The notes under the pieces are model-generated. The model was not told the origin of the DNA. It worked only from the letters and a program-made list of their open reading frames with translations, and searched no databases. Below, piece by piece: positions 8,814 through 17,798 of a stretch of DNA of 64,000 bases (positions are counted from its first letter, which is position 1; each line of letters begins with the position of its first letter). The DNA is taken from the NCBI GenBank assembly GCA_016707075.1, contig JADJII010000001.1, positions 558,001 through 622,000 of the forward strand. The letters run 5' to 3'. The DNA is from Egaibacter danicus (GTDB lineage: Bacteria > Pseudomonadota > Gammaproteobacteria > Burkholderiales > Burkholderiaceae_C). The position numbers and the translations under genes are program-made.

Positions 8814-9707
8814 TCAGGAGTTGGAGAGACTTGCCACCTTTTCGGGAGTAGCCTTGTTTTCCCGGAGTGCTTCAGGCTGGACAGGCGTGATCACAGGGGT
8901 TGCTGCGGGTTGCGGTGTTGCAGCCACTGGTAGCGAAACGGCCATAGGTCCCGAGGGGGAAGCGGTTTCGCGTGGTTCGGACAGGGGCACAGAGCGACCT
9001 GTGGCCACCATTTGCAGGCGGTTGTATTCGGCCAGTACTTTGGCGCCATACCCATCGTCGTGTTCCAGATTGGCCGCACCCACATAAAACTTCAACCCAC
9101 CCTCAATGGAGCCGGCGCGCGCGATGCACTCCTGCAGCACCTTAACGCCCACCCTCAGGTTGGTCACGGGGTCAAAAGCAGCCAGTTTGCCGCCGAAGCC
9201 ATCGTATTTGTCGCTGTGGATCTGTGTCATGACCTGCATCAGGCCCTGGGCGCCGACGGGGCTTTGCGCAAACGGGTTGAAGCCGGACTCAATCGCCATG
9301 ATGGCCAGAATGAGTGTGGGTTCCAGTTTCGTCCGTTTGCCAATGTTGTATGCCTCCGCCACCAAGGCACTGAGTGGCTCTGGCGCGACCCGGTATTTTT
9401 TGCTCAGCCAATAAGCCACGGCGGCCTGCTGTTTGGGCAGATCCTGGGGGTCAGCGGCGGTAGCGCGATCCACCGCACCCAACTCCTGAATGGTTTCCAC
9501 CGCTTCTGGCTGGCGTGACTTCAGCCAGCTGGCCAACTGCATTTCACCTGCGTCCCTGAGGTCGGGACGGGCAACGAGGGTAATGGTCGCAAAGATCACT
9601 GCCAGGCCAACGAGGGCAAAGCTGTTGTGTGTGATCTCAAAAAAACCATCAGCCACATCGGATGCAAAGGTTTTGAGGCCTTTGCTGATTTTTTCTGACG
9701 CTGTCAT
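8814..9707 (-). CDS. Lytic transglycosylase, SLT domain, membrane-anchored
   Basis: I chose the ATG at 9707 (297 residues) because AAGGAAGAG lies just before it; the frame is open to 9743. A single hydrophobic segment (FALVGLAVIFATITLVA) near residue 30 anchors the protein in the membrane, with the rest in the periplasm. The SLT domain has the catalytic glutamate in AIMAIESGFNPFAQS, then GAQGLMQVM and the FDPVTNLRVGVKVL block. It should cleave the MurNAc-GlcNAc bond in peptidoglycan, leaving 1,6-anhydro ends. The C-terminal ~50 residues are Pro/Ala-rich and low complexity. A GC-rich inverted repeat (8788-8812) just after the stop may act in termination but has no T-run. Confidence 0.88.
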   Translation of the reverse strand: MTASEKISKGLKTFASDVADGFFEITHNSFALVGLAVIFATITLVARPDLRDAGEMQLASWLKSRQPEAVETIQELGAVDRATAADPQDLPKQQAAVAYWLSKKYRVAPEPLSALVAEAYNIGKRTKLEPTLILAIMAIESGFNPFAQSPVGAQGLMQVMTQIHSDKYDGFGGKLAAFDPVTNLRVGVKVLQECIARAGSIEGGLKFYVGAANLEHDDGYGAKVLAEYNRLQMVATGRSVPLSEPRETASPSGPMAVSLPVAATPQPAATPVITPVQPEALRENKATPEKVASLSNS

Positions 9708-9858
9708 AGCTCTTCCTTCTTGCGCGAGGTCCTGTTCAATCACATCGCCAGGATGTCATTGCGCAAGCGCCTCGTTTGGGTTGGTACGCCATCAACTTAC
9801 TGTCAAACTCCTTGAGAATTTGTGTGTCTGTTGACTATGCCGGGTTCGGCAGCGGTTC

Positions 9859-9962
9859 GGGTTAACCCTAGTTTTTGACTGGGTTGGACGGAGTGTAGGT
9901 TCGCTTTATATAGCAGTCAACTATATTAAATAGGTTTTATATTCTATATTTAACATGAATTT
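9859..9962. repeat. AT-rich island with inverted repeats in the 9708-10378 gap
   Basis: This stretch of the longest non-coding region begins with the perfect 10-base palindrome GGGTTAACCC (9859-9868). It continues through a possible plus-strand promoter (TTGGAC 9884-9889, 17-base spacer, TATATA 9907-9912). It ends in about 60 bases that are almost all A and T. Inverted arms are visible: ATATAG...CTATAT around 9910-9925 and TTAAATAG...CTATATTTAA around 9924-9953. I see no reading frame with coding character from 9708 to about 10090. Function is unknown; a regulatory region or the scar of a lost element are the obvious options. Confidence 0.4.
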
Positions 9963-10064
9963 TCGAAAAGCCAAGGCGTGACGGGGGTTTGCGGCATCTT
10001 GTTCAGGCGGTTTCTCGGGCAGTATTTTGACAATCGGTACAGTTTTTCCGATTGAAAATCCAAT

Positions 10065-10093
10065 TTGAAATTGCAGTTTTCAGTGCATAGACT
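10065..10093 (+). promoter_or_regulatory. Sigma-70-type promoter for the small RNA
   Basis: TTGAAA (10065-10070), a 17-base spacer and TAGACT (10088-10093) lie seven bases before the first RNA hairpin. Transcription would therefore start at about 10100. The spacing is optimal and the boxes match 5/6 and 4/6 of consensus. Confidence 0.5.
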
Positions 10094-10099
10094 TCAAAA

Positions 10100-10313
10100 G
10101 CCTGAGAGATCAGGCACGACGTCGGCAGTAGCCAGTCCCCATCGTCAGGTGGTGTTGATAAAGCGGCCCCGACGAATCTTGGGAGCAATCTCTTGCTTCC
10201 AGCGCACTGCGGGACGTCAAGCTCCCCTTTGCGGACCCAGACGGCACGGACCTCGAGTCAGCCGTCAAGCCCGGTCCGGCTGGCCTCGTGCCAGACCGCC
10301 GGGCTTTCTTTTT
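10100..10313 (+). ncRNA. Candidate structured small RNA, about 215 nt, not identified
   Basis: This is a chain of hairpins bounded by a promoter and an intrinsic terminator. GCCTGA-GAGA-TCAGGC (10100-10115) is a perfect 6-bp stem with a GNRA loop. CGTCGG (10120-10125) pairs with CCGACG (10169-10174). GGGAGCAA-TCTC-TTGCTTCC (10181-10200) is an 8-bp stem. GGGA (10211-10214) pairs with TCCC (10223-10226). GACGGC (10240-10245) pairs with GCCGTC (10261-10266). It ends in a strong terminator. No convincing short reading frame was seen. I could not match it to 6S RNA, SRP RNA, tmRNA, RNase P RNA or a riboswitch I know, although a divergent family member cannot be excluded. It could also be an attenuating leader of the downstream DUF748 gene, 66 bases away. 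Confidence 0.6.
10267..10313 (+). terminator. Intrinsic terminator of the small RNA
   Basis: AAGCCCGG (10267-10274) pairs perfectly with CCGGGCTT (10299-10306). An inner CTGGC/GCCAG helix (10280-10284 with 10290-10294) strengthens it, and a TCTTTTT tract follows. Confidence 0.85.
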
Positions 10314-10378
10314 GGCAGGTTCCAATTTTTTACATTCATGGGATTGACCTTTGCCTTGCGCCATTGAAAACTCAAGGC

Positions 10379-13300
10379 ATGGCAATCACAGCACTCAAAC
10401 AAAACAGGTGGTTTCGGCGGTGGGCGTGGACTGCAGGGTCTGTGGCCGTTTTATGGGCTGTCGCCTGGCTGGGTGTTCCGCCGCTGCTCAAGAGCCAGCT
10501 TCAGTCGATAGCCAGCGAAAAATTGGGCCGCACTGTCACCGTGGGGGCTGTGGATTTCAAGCCCTGGACAATGGAACTGAAGCTGACAGACTTCGCCATC
10601 GCCACCCAGGATGGGTCAGCCAGCCAGTTTTCTTTCAAGCAACTCTATATAGATGCAGAAATCCAGTCCCTTGTGCGGCTGGCCCCGGTGGTGGACGCCG
10701 TCACGATGGATTCGCCGGTGATCAGGCTGACCCATCTGGGAGGTGGCAAGTACGACATTGACGATGTTCTGGCCCGTTTAAGCAAACCGGCGGATGAACC
10801 TCCCAAAGACCCCCACGCGGCCCCAGCCCGGTTTGCCCTGTTCAATCTGGCGTTGCGCAATGGCTCCCTGGACTTTGTTGATCGTACGGTCGACAAGACC
10901 CATGAACTGCGGGATTTGAACCTCAATGTCCCCTTCTTGAGCAACCTGGAGTCCCGCCGTGAAGTGACTACCGAGCCCAAACTGGCTTTCAAGTTCAACG
11001 GCAGCAGCTTTGATTCGACGGCGCAGACCACCCCGTTTGCCGAGACCCATAAAACCGATGCTGCCATCAAGCTGACTGGCTTCGATCTGAAGCCCTATCT
11101 GGGCTACATTCCGGCCAGCCTGCCATTCAAGCCACTGGCCGCCATCGTGAATGCCGATATCAAAGTGGCTTTTGAGGAGACCAGCAAACCATCCGTGAAA
11201 ATCAGTGGCCAGGTGGACCTGCTGGGCGCCCGGGTGAGCGACGCCAAAGCGCTGGGTTTGCTGGCTTTTGATGCGCTCCAGGTCACGCTGGACGATGCAC
11301 GCCCGCTGGAGCAGATCGTCAAAATCTCGCAGATCGAGTTGAAGGCGCCCATTCTCGACATTCGCCGGGACAAAGCCGGTCTGATCAATTTACTGCAACT
11401 CTCTGGCAGCCCGGACGCGGCCAAACCGGCCACCACCACAAAACCCCCCGCCTCACCCTGGAAGGTCGAAGTTGCCAAAGTGGTTTTGCGTGGTGGCGTT
11501 GTCAACTGGAGTGATGACAGCATGGCCTCGCCAGCCCGGCTGGCTCTGCAAGACTTGTCGCTGGATGCATCGGCGATAGCGATTCCGTTTGTCCAGCCGC
11601 TGCAGTTCAACGGAACAGCACAGGTGACCGGGCTGTCTGAAGCAAAAGGTGTAGCTGCCGCCGGTTCCCTGCTGAAGTTCAGTGGTACCGCGACCGATCA
11701 GACGGCCGACATTCTGACCAGCATTGATGGCTTGCCGCTGAACATTGCCTCACCCTACCTTGCCGGTTTCCTTGAGCCGGCGCTGGGGGGCAGCCTGAAT
11801 GCTGAAATGGGTGTGAACTGGAAGGCGCCAGACGTTTTGCTGGACGTCAAGCAGCTCACCTTGAACGATCTGGGGTTGCAGCCCAAGGGCGCGCCAGGCA
11901 AGAAAACGGCCGCGCTGGCTTCCATCAAGAAACTTGAAGTAGCCCAGGCGCTGGTTGATCTGGGTAAACAGAGCGTGACCGTGGGCAAGGTAGCGATCAC
12001 GCAGCCCAAAGTGACGGTCAACCGGGGTGAGGATAGACGCTGGATGTTTGAGGCCTGGCTCAAAGGTAACAGCAAGGCCAATGCAGACAGGGCCGTCCCT
12101 GCACCTGCTACCAACTCCGGCAAACCATCCCAACTCTGGGCTGTGGAGATCAATGAGTTGCTGCTGGACGGCGGCGCGATCAGCTTTGAAGACAGGGCGA
12201 CGCCTGGCAAGCCGGTGTCGTTTGACGTGTCTGCTCTCAAGGTGCAAATGAAAAACGTCACGCCAGAAGGAAAGAAACCTTCGCCATTGACTGTGTCAGC
12301 CCGCATCAAATCGGCGCAGGGCGAACCGGGACAGGTGGACTACAAGGGCAGTCTCGGCTGGGCCCCGCTGGTCGCGCAGGGCAGTCTGCTGGTGAAGCAG
12401 TTGCCTGTGCATGCGTTTGAACCCTACTTCGGCGACGCCCTCAATGTAGAACTGCTGCGGGCAGATGCGGGGTTCAAGGGGAATGTGCGGTACGCCGAAG
12501 GTCAGGGTGGGCCAACCGCCAGAGTCAGTGGCGACGTGGTGCTGGAGGAGTTTCGGGCCAATTCAGTGGCCGCTGGCAAGACCGGGGATCTCAAGATCAC
12601 CGAGGAACTGCTGAACTGGAAGGCGCTGAGCCTGCGCGGCCTGGATGTGGCGCTGGCGCCCGGTACTGCCACCACGGTGGATGTGAAGGAAACCGCGCTG
12701 ACCGACTTTTTTGCCCGCCTGATCATCAACGAGACCGGGCGCATCAATTTGCAGGATCTGGTGAAGTCGTCCGAACCGGCTCCTGGTGCCGTCCCGCCAG
12801 CGGCGGCCACGGGCAGTGCTGCTCAACTTGCTACTAATACGATAGCTGCCAGCGCACCATTGACGGGGGCCAGTGGCCCAAATGGCACTCAAAATAGCCC
12901 TCAGATTGCCGGTCTGGCCCCGGTGATCAACATCGGTCCAGTCAGCCTGATCAATGGCAAGGTGTTCTTCTCCGACCGTTTCGTTAAACCCAACTACTCG
13001 GCCGACCTGAGCGAACTGACGGGCAGACTCAGTGCGTTTTCATCGGTAGCCGTGCAGGGTGCGCCACAACTCGCCGATCTGGAACTGCGCGGGCGTGCGG
13101 AGGGCACTGCATCGCTGGAAATTCTGGGCAAACTCAATCCACTGGCCAAACCGCTGGCGCTGGACATCAAGGGCAAGGTGCGTGACCTGGAACTGCCACC
13201 GCTGTCGCCCTACAGCGTGAAATACGCGGGCTACGGCATCGAGCGCGGCAAGCTCAGCGTGGACGTGGCCTACGTCGTGTTGCCAGACGGCACGCTCACG

Positions 13301-14116
13301 GCCAGTAACAACCTCGTCCTCAACCAGCTCACGTTTGGTGAAAAGGTGGAGGGCGCGCCCAACAGTCTGCCAGTGAAACTGGCAGTGGCGCTGCTGGCAG
13401 ATCGCAACGGTGTCATCGACATCAATCTGCCGATCAGTGGCTCGATCAACGACCCGCAGTTCAGACTGGGGCCCATTATTTTCAAGGTGATCGTCAATCT
13501 GATTGTCAAAGCCATCACCTCGCCGTTCAGTCTGCTGGCCAGTGCCTTTGGCGGCGGCGGGGACGAACTCAGCATGGTGAGTTTTGCGCCGGGCAGCGCA
13601 GTGTTGACACCTGCTGCACAGACAGGTCTGGACAAGGTTGCCAAGGCGCTGGGGGACCGCCCTGCACTGAAAATGACCGTGGTCGGGACGTCCAGCCTGG
13701 AGGTGGAACGTGACGGCTACAAACGCGAGCGTCTCAAGAACCTGATGCTGGCTGAAAAGCGCCGCGCGGCGGTGGTGGCAGGCCAAAGCGCCACTGCAGT
13801 GGCGGCGGTAACGGATGCCGAGGCCCCGGCACTGCTGAAAGAGGTGTACAGACGCGCGGACATTCCCAAGCCGCGCAACCTGATCGGCATGGCCAAAGAC
13901 ATCCCGCCGGCTGAAATGGAAACCCTGCTGCTGGCCAGCATCAACGTGACGGAAGATGCGATGCGTGAGCTCGCCGTGCAGCGAGGGGTGGTGGTCAAGG
14001 ATTACCTGGCCTCCAGGCAGTTGCCGGTGGAACGCCTGTTTTTGGGGGCTGCCAAGCCAGTTGCTGCGGATGGCAAATGGTCACCCCGCGCCGATCTGAG
14101 TCTGGCGACAAATTAG
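10379..14116 (+). CDS. DUF748 (AsmA-like) envelope protein
   Basis: The frame is open from 10193, but the upstream part is the small RNA. I take the ATG at 10379, giving 1245 residues. An N-terminal membrane segment (TAGSVAVLWAVAWLGVPPLL, residues 15-34) is followed by SEKLGRTVTVGAVDFKPW, an AsmA/DUF748-type opening. The long body of repeated beta-type sequence is typical of AsmA-like inter-membrane proteins. The C-terminus (LSMVSFAPGSAVLTPAAQTGLDKVAKAL) recalls an OmpA-like start. The family is linked to outer-membrane biogenesis and lipid transport, but the exact substrate is unknown. A reverse-oriented copy of the dispersed repeat lies in frame at 12828-12883 within an Ala/Ser/Thr-rich linker. 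Confidence 0.85.
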   Translation: MAITALKQNRWFRRWAWTAGSVAVLWAVAWLGVPPLLKSQLQSIASEKLGRTVTVGAVDFKPWTMELKLTDFAIATQDGSASQFSFKQLYIDAEIQSLVRLAPVVDAVTMDSPVIRLTHLGGGKYDIDDVLARLSKPADEPPKDPHAAPARFALFNLALRNGSLDFVDRTVDKTHELRDLNLNVPFLSNLESRREVTTEPKLAFKFNGSSFDSTAQTTPFAETHKTDAAIKLTGFDLKPYLGYIPASLPFKPLAAIVNADIKVAFEETSKPSVKISGQVDLLGARVSDAKALGLLAFDALQVTLDDARPLEQIVKISQIELKAPILDIRRDKAGLINLLQLSGSPDAAKPATTTKPPASPWKVEVAKVVLRGGVVNWSDDSMASPARLALQDLSLDASAIAIPFVQPLQFNGTAQVTGLSEAKGVAAAGSLLKFSGTATDQTADILTSIDGLPLNIASPYLAGFLEPALGGSLNAEMGVNWKAPDVLLDVKQLTLNDLGLQPKGAPGKKTAALASIKKLEVAQALVDLGKQSVTVGKVAITQPKVTVNRGEDRRWMFEAWLKGNSKANADRAVPAPATNSGKPSQLWAVEINELLLDGGAISFEDRATPGKPVSFDVSALKVQMKNVTPEGKKPSPLTVSARIKSAQGEPGQVDYKGSLGWAPLVAQGSLLVKQLPVHAFEPYFGDALNVELLRADAGFKGNVRYAEGQGGPTARVSGDVVLEEFRANSVAAGKTGDLKITEELLNWKALSLRGLDVALAPGTATTVDVKETALTDFFARLIINETGRINLQDLVKSSEPAPGAVPPAAATGSAAQLATNTIAASAPLTGASGPNGTQNSPQIAGLAPVINIGPVSLINGKVFFSDRFVKPNYSADLSELTGRLSAFSSVAVQGAPQLADLELRGRAEGTASLEILGKLNPLAKPLALDIKGKVRDLELPPLSPYSVKYAGYGIERGKLSVDVAYVVLPDGTLTASNNLVLNQLTFGEKVEGAPNSLPVKLAVALLADRNGVIDINLPISGSINDPQFRLGPIIFKVIVNLIVKAITSPFSLLASAFGGGGDELSMVSFAPGSAVLTPAAQTGLDKVAKALGDRPALKMTVVGTSSLEVERDGYKRERLKNLMLAEKRRAAVVAGQSATAVAAVTDAEAPALLKEVYRRADIPKPRNLIGMAKDIPPAEMETLLLASINVTEDAMRELAVQRGVVVKDYLASRQLPVERLFLGAAKPVAADGKWSPRADLSLATN
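12828..12883 (-). repeat. Dispersed ~55-base repeat, copy in the DUF748 gene (reverse)
   Basis: Read in reverse it aligns with the family pattern: GGCC-tag-GGCC-CTnGTC, then GCG, then AGCTAT...TAGTAGCAAG. It is in frame and encodes QLATNTIAASAPLTGASG. Confidence 0.6.
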
Positions 14117-14189
14117 ACAGTTTTGTTCATCCGGCTTTGGCTGAAGTGAAATACCGGCGAAAATAGCAGGTTGCAGGCTGCATTCAGGC

Positions 14190-16970
14190 TTGCCAACACC
14201 TAACTTGAAGCTCACCGTGACCTCGACTGCCCCAGCCAAACACAACGATATTCAACAGCTTGACAGACTGACCGGTGGCGCTTTCTCTGCGGCAACCTCG
14301 GGCGAGCGTGCCTCAAAAATCCGGGAATGGCTCAGCACCAACCCTTCAACGGAGCAGATGCAGGATGTCTTCAGGGAACTGAGCGCCAAAGACAAGGGTG
14401 CCGCCAAACTGCTGCGCGAAAAGCTCGACGACATCAAGCGCGCCAAAGGGCAGGAAGTGCTGGCGGCGGAGTGGGCGCAAAAAGCCCAGGCGCTGCTGGA
14501 CCTGGCCAAACTCAATATTGCTGATGCCCTGGCCTGGCAGCGCGATGCCGCAAAAGCCGGTGCACCACTGAGCAAAGAACCACTTGCGACGATCAAGGTG
14601 CAACTGGCAGACCGCGTCAAGGTGATTGAAGACCTGCAGCATCGGGTGCAGGTGCAACGTGAGGCGGCCGTGCTGCTCGCCCAGCGCATTGAGGTGCTGT
14701 CCACCAAGCCATGGCGTGATGCCCAGGCCGTCTGGGATGCGTTGCGTGCCGATGTGGAGCATTGGCAAGCCCAGGCGGCCTCGCTGCAGGCAGATGCCAA
14801 CTGGTCCAGCGTGGATGCGAAATTTCCGCCGCAACTGGACGCCTCGCGCGCCCAGTTGCTGGTGGTGTGGGAAGCGTTTCAGGGCGCTCTGGCGCAAGCC
14901 GTTGCCGCGGCCGAAGATGGATCTGCCCCACTGCCGCCGGTACCTGTATGGGCGGATGAGTTGCGCGTGGCGCGCGGCGTCGCGGTGGAAACTGCGCCAC
15001 GCCCTCAAAAACCAAAAATTGATCCCGAAATACGTGCTCAGGCCTCATCCGCTGTGCGTGAGGTGCTATCAAAATTGGAGCTTGAAATTGCTGAAGGTCA
15101 TGGCAAGGCCAGTGCCGGCGCCGCCGCAGCCTTGCGCAATGCGCTCAAGGAATTTGGCCGCCTGATTGATGACAAACTGGAAAACCAGGCGCACGCTGCA
15201 CTGGCTGCTGCGGGCGAGCTGGAGGGTTGGCAGCGCTGGCGTGCTGATCAGTTGCGTGAAGAACTGGTCACCAAGGCGGAAGGGCTGCTCAAGCGCCCCG
15301 AAGGCCAGGCTATGGGTGGTCGAAAGATGCAGGACAGCCTGCGCACCCTGCGCGAGCAGTGGAAGCAGACGGACCAGGGCGGTGTGCCCAACCATGCGTT
15401 GTGGAAGCGCTTCGACGAGGCCTGCAATGAGGCCTACAAGGTGGTCGAGGCCTGGCTGGAAGAGATCAAGTCCGAAGCGGCCGAAAACAAGGCCCAGCGC
15501 CTGGCGCTGATTGAAGAGGTGAAAGCCTGGGCGGCTGACAACGCCACGGCCAAAGACGACGACTGGAAGGGTTTCAACCGCATCCTGCATCAGTTTGGCG
15601 ACCGCTGGCGCGAAGCCGGCCATTTGAGCGAGAAGGCGTTTGCCGAGCTGCAACCCCTGTGGCTGGCAGCTATTGGCGCGGCTGCTGCTCCGCTGGAAGC
15701 GCTGCAGGCGCTGAGTCTGGAGCAACGCCGCAGCATGATCGAAGAGGCCAAAGTGCTGGGCGCCGCGCCGGTGCTGCGCATTGATGCCGTCAAGCACCTG
15801 CAGCAGCGATGGCAGGCCGAAGCGCACGCAGTGCCACTGGATCGACGCCAGGAACAGAAATTGTGGGATGCGTTTCGCAAGCCGATTGACGATGCGTTCA
15901 ATCGCAAGACGGCAGAGCGTGAAAAGGCTGAGGCGGCGCTGGGCGAGCGTGACCGTGTGGTGCTGGATGCCGCGAAGGCGCTGGAAGCTGCCAATGCCAG
16001 TGGCGACGCGCAGAAAATTCGCAGTGCCATGAACGCGCTGGAAGCGGCTTTGCACGGTCAGGCACAGGCACAAGCCGTTGTGCAGGCCGCCGTGAAAGCC
16101 GAGCCAGCAGCAGCCGATCAACTGCCTGTTACAGAGCCAGGTTCAGCATCAAATGAGCCTGTAGCCCCTGATGGGATTGCGCAAGCAGCTACTGAAACTG
16201 TAGCAACTGCAGAGATGCCGATGGAGGCTGAATCAGCAGCGCCCGCTGCTGAACCGGTTGCCGCTCCCGCTCCACTGCCTGCCGCAGCACCGCGCAAACC
16301 CGTGGTGGCAGTTCGCGGAGACGACCGCCCCGGTATGCGAAAGGAAGAACCTGCGGCCCCCGGCCGTGGCAAATTTGGCGACCGCAAAGATGCAGGTCGC
16401 CCACCGCGTGGCCCTGGAGCTGGTGATCGCATGGGGCGGCCAGATCGCCCTGATCGTGGAGGCCGTGGCGACCAGTCAGAGCGCCCGGCACCCGGCGCGT
16501 GGCGCGAGGCGCCGCGTCTGGGTGACACGGCGTTTCGTGCCCAGCGCGATGCGCTGGAGCATGCCCAGCTGGCGCTCAAGAAACTGGCGGCTCAGGCCCA
16601 CGGAGAGGCATTGGGCCAGTTGCTCACCGCGTGGGAAAAACGTGATCCAGCCTTGCTGCCAAACGCCCAGGAACTGGGCAATCGTGTGGTGCCCGCCACG
16701 CGAACCGCATGGAATCAAGCCTTGAGTGGTGCGCCAGCTGGCGAGGGTGCAACGGCCTTGTTGCGCCTGGAAATGGCGGCTGAAGTGCCTACCCCGGCAG
16801 AACACCTCAACGCCCGGCGCATGCTTCAACTGCAATTGCTCACCAAGCGCAATGACCCGGCCCCTGCCCAGACCTGGGGCCAGGACGTGGCCAGGGTATT
16901 GGCCGGCGGGTTTGACGGCGATCAGGCCCGGCGCCTGCAAAACGTCCTGAAGGTGCTGCTCAAACGATAG
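14190..16970 (+). CDS. DUF349 domain-containing protein
   Basis: A 926-residue soluble, strongly helical protein. The frame opens at a TTG (14190), and no ATG occurs until far inside the conserved region; a GTG at 14217 is an alternative. Repeated helical units of the DUF349 type are visible, for example LREQWKQTDQGGVPNHALWKRFDEACNEAYK near residues 390-420 and LQQRWQAEAHAVPLDRRQEQKLWDAFRKPID near 535-565. An Ala/Pro-rich then Arg/Gly/Asp-rich linker (about residues 630-770) separates a C-terminal helical domain. The function of DUF349 proteins is not settled. Two segments (15035-15083, weaker, and 16155-16206, clear) match the dispersed repeat and are read in frame. Confidence 0.82.
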   Translation: MPTPNLKLTVTSTAPAKHNDIQQLDRLTGGAFSAATSGERASKIREWLSTNPSTEQMQDVFRELSAKDKGAAKLLREKLDDIKRAKGQEVLAAEWAQKAQALLDLAKLNIADALAWQRDAAKAGAPLSKEPLATIKVQLADRVKVIEDLQHRVQVQREAAVLLAQRIEVLSTKPWRDAQAVWDALRADVEHWQAQAASLQADANWSSVDAKFPPQLDASRAQLLVVWEAFQGALAQAVAAAEDGSAPLPPVPVWADELRVARGVAVETAPRPQKPKIDPEIRAQASSAVREVLSKLELEIAEGHGKASAGAAAALRNALKEFGRLIDDKLENQAHAALAAAGELEGWQRWRADQLREELVTKAEGLLKRPEGQAMGGRKMQDSLRTLREQWKQTDQGGVPNHALWKRFDEACNEAYKVVEAWLEEIKSEAAENKAQRLALIEEVKAWAADNATAKDDDWKGFNRILHQFGDRWREAGHLSEKAFAELQPLWLAAIGAAAAPLEALQALSLEQRRSMIEEAKVLGAAPVLRIDAVKHLQQRWQAEAHAVPLDRRQEQKLWDAFRKPIDDAFNRKTAEREKAEAALGERDRVVLDAAKALEAANASGDAQKIRSAMNALEAALHGQAQAQAVVQAAVKAEPAAADQLPVTEPGSASNEPVAPDGIAQAATETVATAEMPMEAESAAPAAEPVAAPAPLPAAAPRKPVVAVRGDDRPGMRKEEPAAPGRGKFGDRKDAGRPPRGPGAGDRMGRPDRPDRGGRGDQSERPAPGAWREAPRLGDTAFRAQRDALEHAQLALKKLAAQAHGEALGQLLTAWEKRDPALLPNAQELGNRVVPATRTAWNQALSGAPAGEGATALLRLEMAAEVPTPAEHLNARRMLQLQLLTKRNDPAPAQTWGQDVARVLAGGFDGDQARRLQNVLKVLLKR
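15035..15083 (+). repeat. Dispersed repeat, divergent copy in the DUF349 gene
   Basis: GCCTCAT, then GTGCGTGAGGTGCTATCAAA, then ATTGGAGC follow the order of the family elements. The match is weaker than in other copies and may be chance. Confidence 0.3.
16155..16206 (+). repeat. Dispersed repeat, copy in the DUF349 gene
   Basis: GAGCCTGTAGCCCCTGATGG is followed by TTGCGCAAGCAGCTACTGAA and CTGTAGCAA, a close match to the family. In frame it encodes EPVAPDGIAQAATETVAT. Confidence 0.75.
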
Positions 16971-17778
16971 CCGCCATGAGCGGCAGTCGGCGCATGGGGG
17001 CCGACGGGTCTGTACCCAGACGAAGTACTTCGGCGCGGGGTGGATGGGCTTGCAAGTCCCAGTCACTGAGGACGATGCGTTGCAGGCCTGTACCCAGATC
17101 ATGATCAGCCGGCTTGTGGGTGTGGCCATGGATCATGGTTTTCGCCTTTGCTGAGGTCAGCCAGTCCGCGGCGGCGGTTGCGTCCAGGTCGGCGTAATCT
17201 TCTTTTGCATGCTCGCGTTTGCGGGCCTCACTCTGGCTACGCAGATCGCGTGCGATGGTCCTGCGCTCTTCCAGCGGTTTTGCCAGAAAGGCCTGCTGCC
17301 ACGCGTTGCTGCGCACCTGGGCCCTGAACTGCATGTAGGCGGTGTCGCTCAGGCACAGCGCATCACCATGGGTCAGCAGCCAGCGCTGATTGGCAAATTC
17401 CAGCGTGGTCGGGTCATCCAGCAGTTGTGCGCCGCATTGCGTCATGAGGGCAGGGCCCATCAGGAAGTCGCGGTTGCCGTGCATCATGAAAACGTCCAGC
17501 CGCTGGCTGGTCGACTGGATGACCTCCACACAGCGCGATTCGAAGCTGCGGGATGGGTCATCGGCCGCTGCCCGGTTCATCACAACATCATCGCCCACCC
17601 ACACCTCAAACAGGTCACCCAGAATGAAGACGGCATTGGCAGGCGTACCAGCCATGTAGCGTTGCCATGCCTCAAAAGTGCCCGGCTCACCGGGTTGCAA
17701 GTGCAGATCGGAGATGAAATCCACTGCCTGCCAGTGGTCAGGCGCATGCAGCACCGGCCAGGTTTGAGCAGTGGTCAT
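16960..17778 (-). CDS. lpxH: UDP-2,3-diacylglucosamine diphosphatase
   Basis: Starts at the ATG at 17778 (272 residues); a GTG two codons upstream is possible. It is a calcineurin-like metallophosphoesterase with DFISDLHL near residue 20, GDLFEVWVGDD near 55 and MHGNRDFLMG near 100, then HGDALC and HGHTHKP. These are the metal-binding signatures of LpxH. It cleaves UDP-2,3-diacylglucosamine to lipid X and UMP, a committed step of lipid A synthesis at the inner membrane. Its stop overlaps the end of the convergent DUF349 gene by 11 bases. It follows ppiB closely on the same strand. Confidence 0.93.
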   Translation of the reverse strand: MTTAQTWPVLHAPDHWQAVDFISDLHLQPGEPGTFEAWQRYMAGTPANAVFILGDLFEVWVGDDVVMNRAAADDPSRSFESRCVEVIQSTSQRLDVFMMHGNRDFLMGPALMTQCGAQLLDDPTTLEFANQRWLLTHGDALCLSDTAYMQFRAQVRSNAWQQAFLAKPLEERRTIARDLRSQSEARKREHAKEDYADLDATAAADWLTSAKAKTMIHGHTHKPADHDLGTGLQRIVLSDWDLQAHPPRAEVLRLGTDPSAPMRRLPLMAAIV

Positions 17779-17798
17779 CGGCACCGAAAACGGTTGCC

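Noticed and set aside
10026..10054. TTGACA at 10026 as the main -35 of the small RNA
   Set aside because: No acceptable -10 lies 16-18 bases downstream (GATTGA only). The pair at 10065-10093 is better.
10193..10378. N-terminal extension of the DUF748 protein from the first ATG
   Set aside because: The stretch is the structured RNA and its terminator, and the membrane-anchor start at 10379 fits the family.
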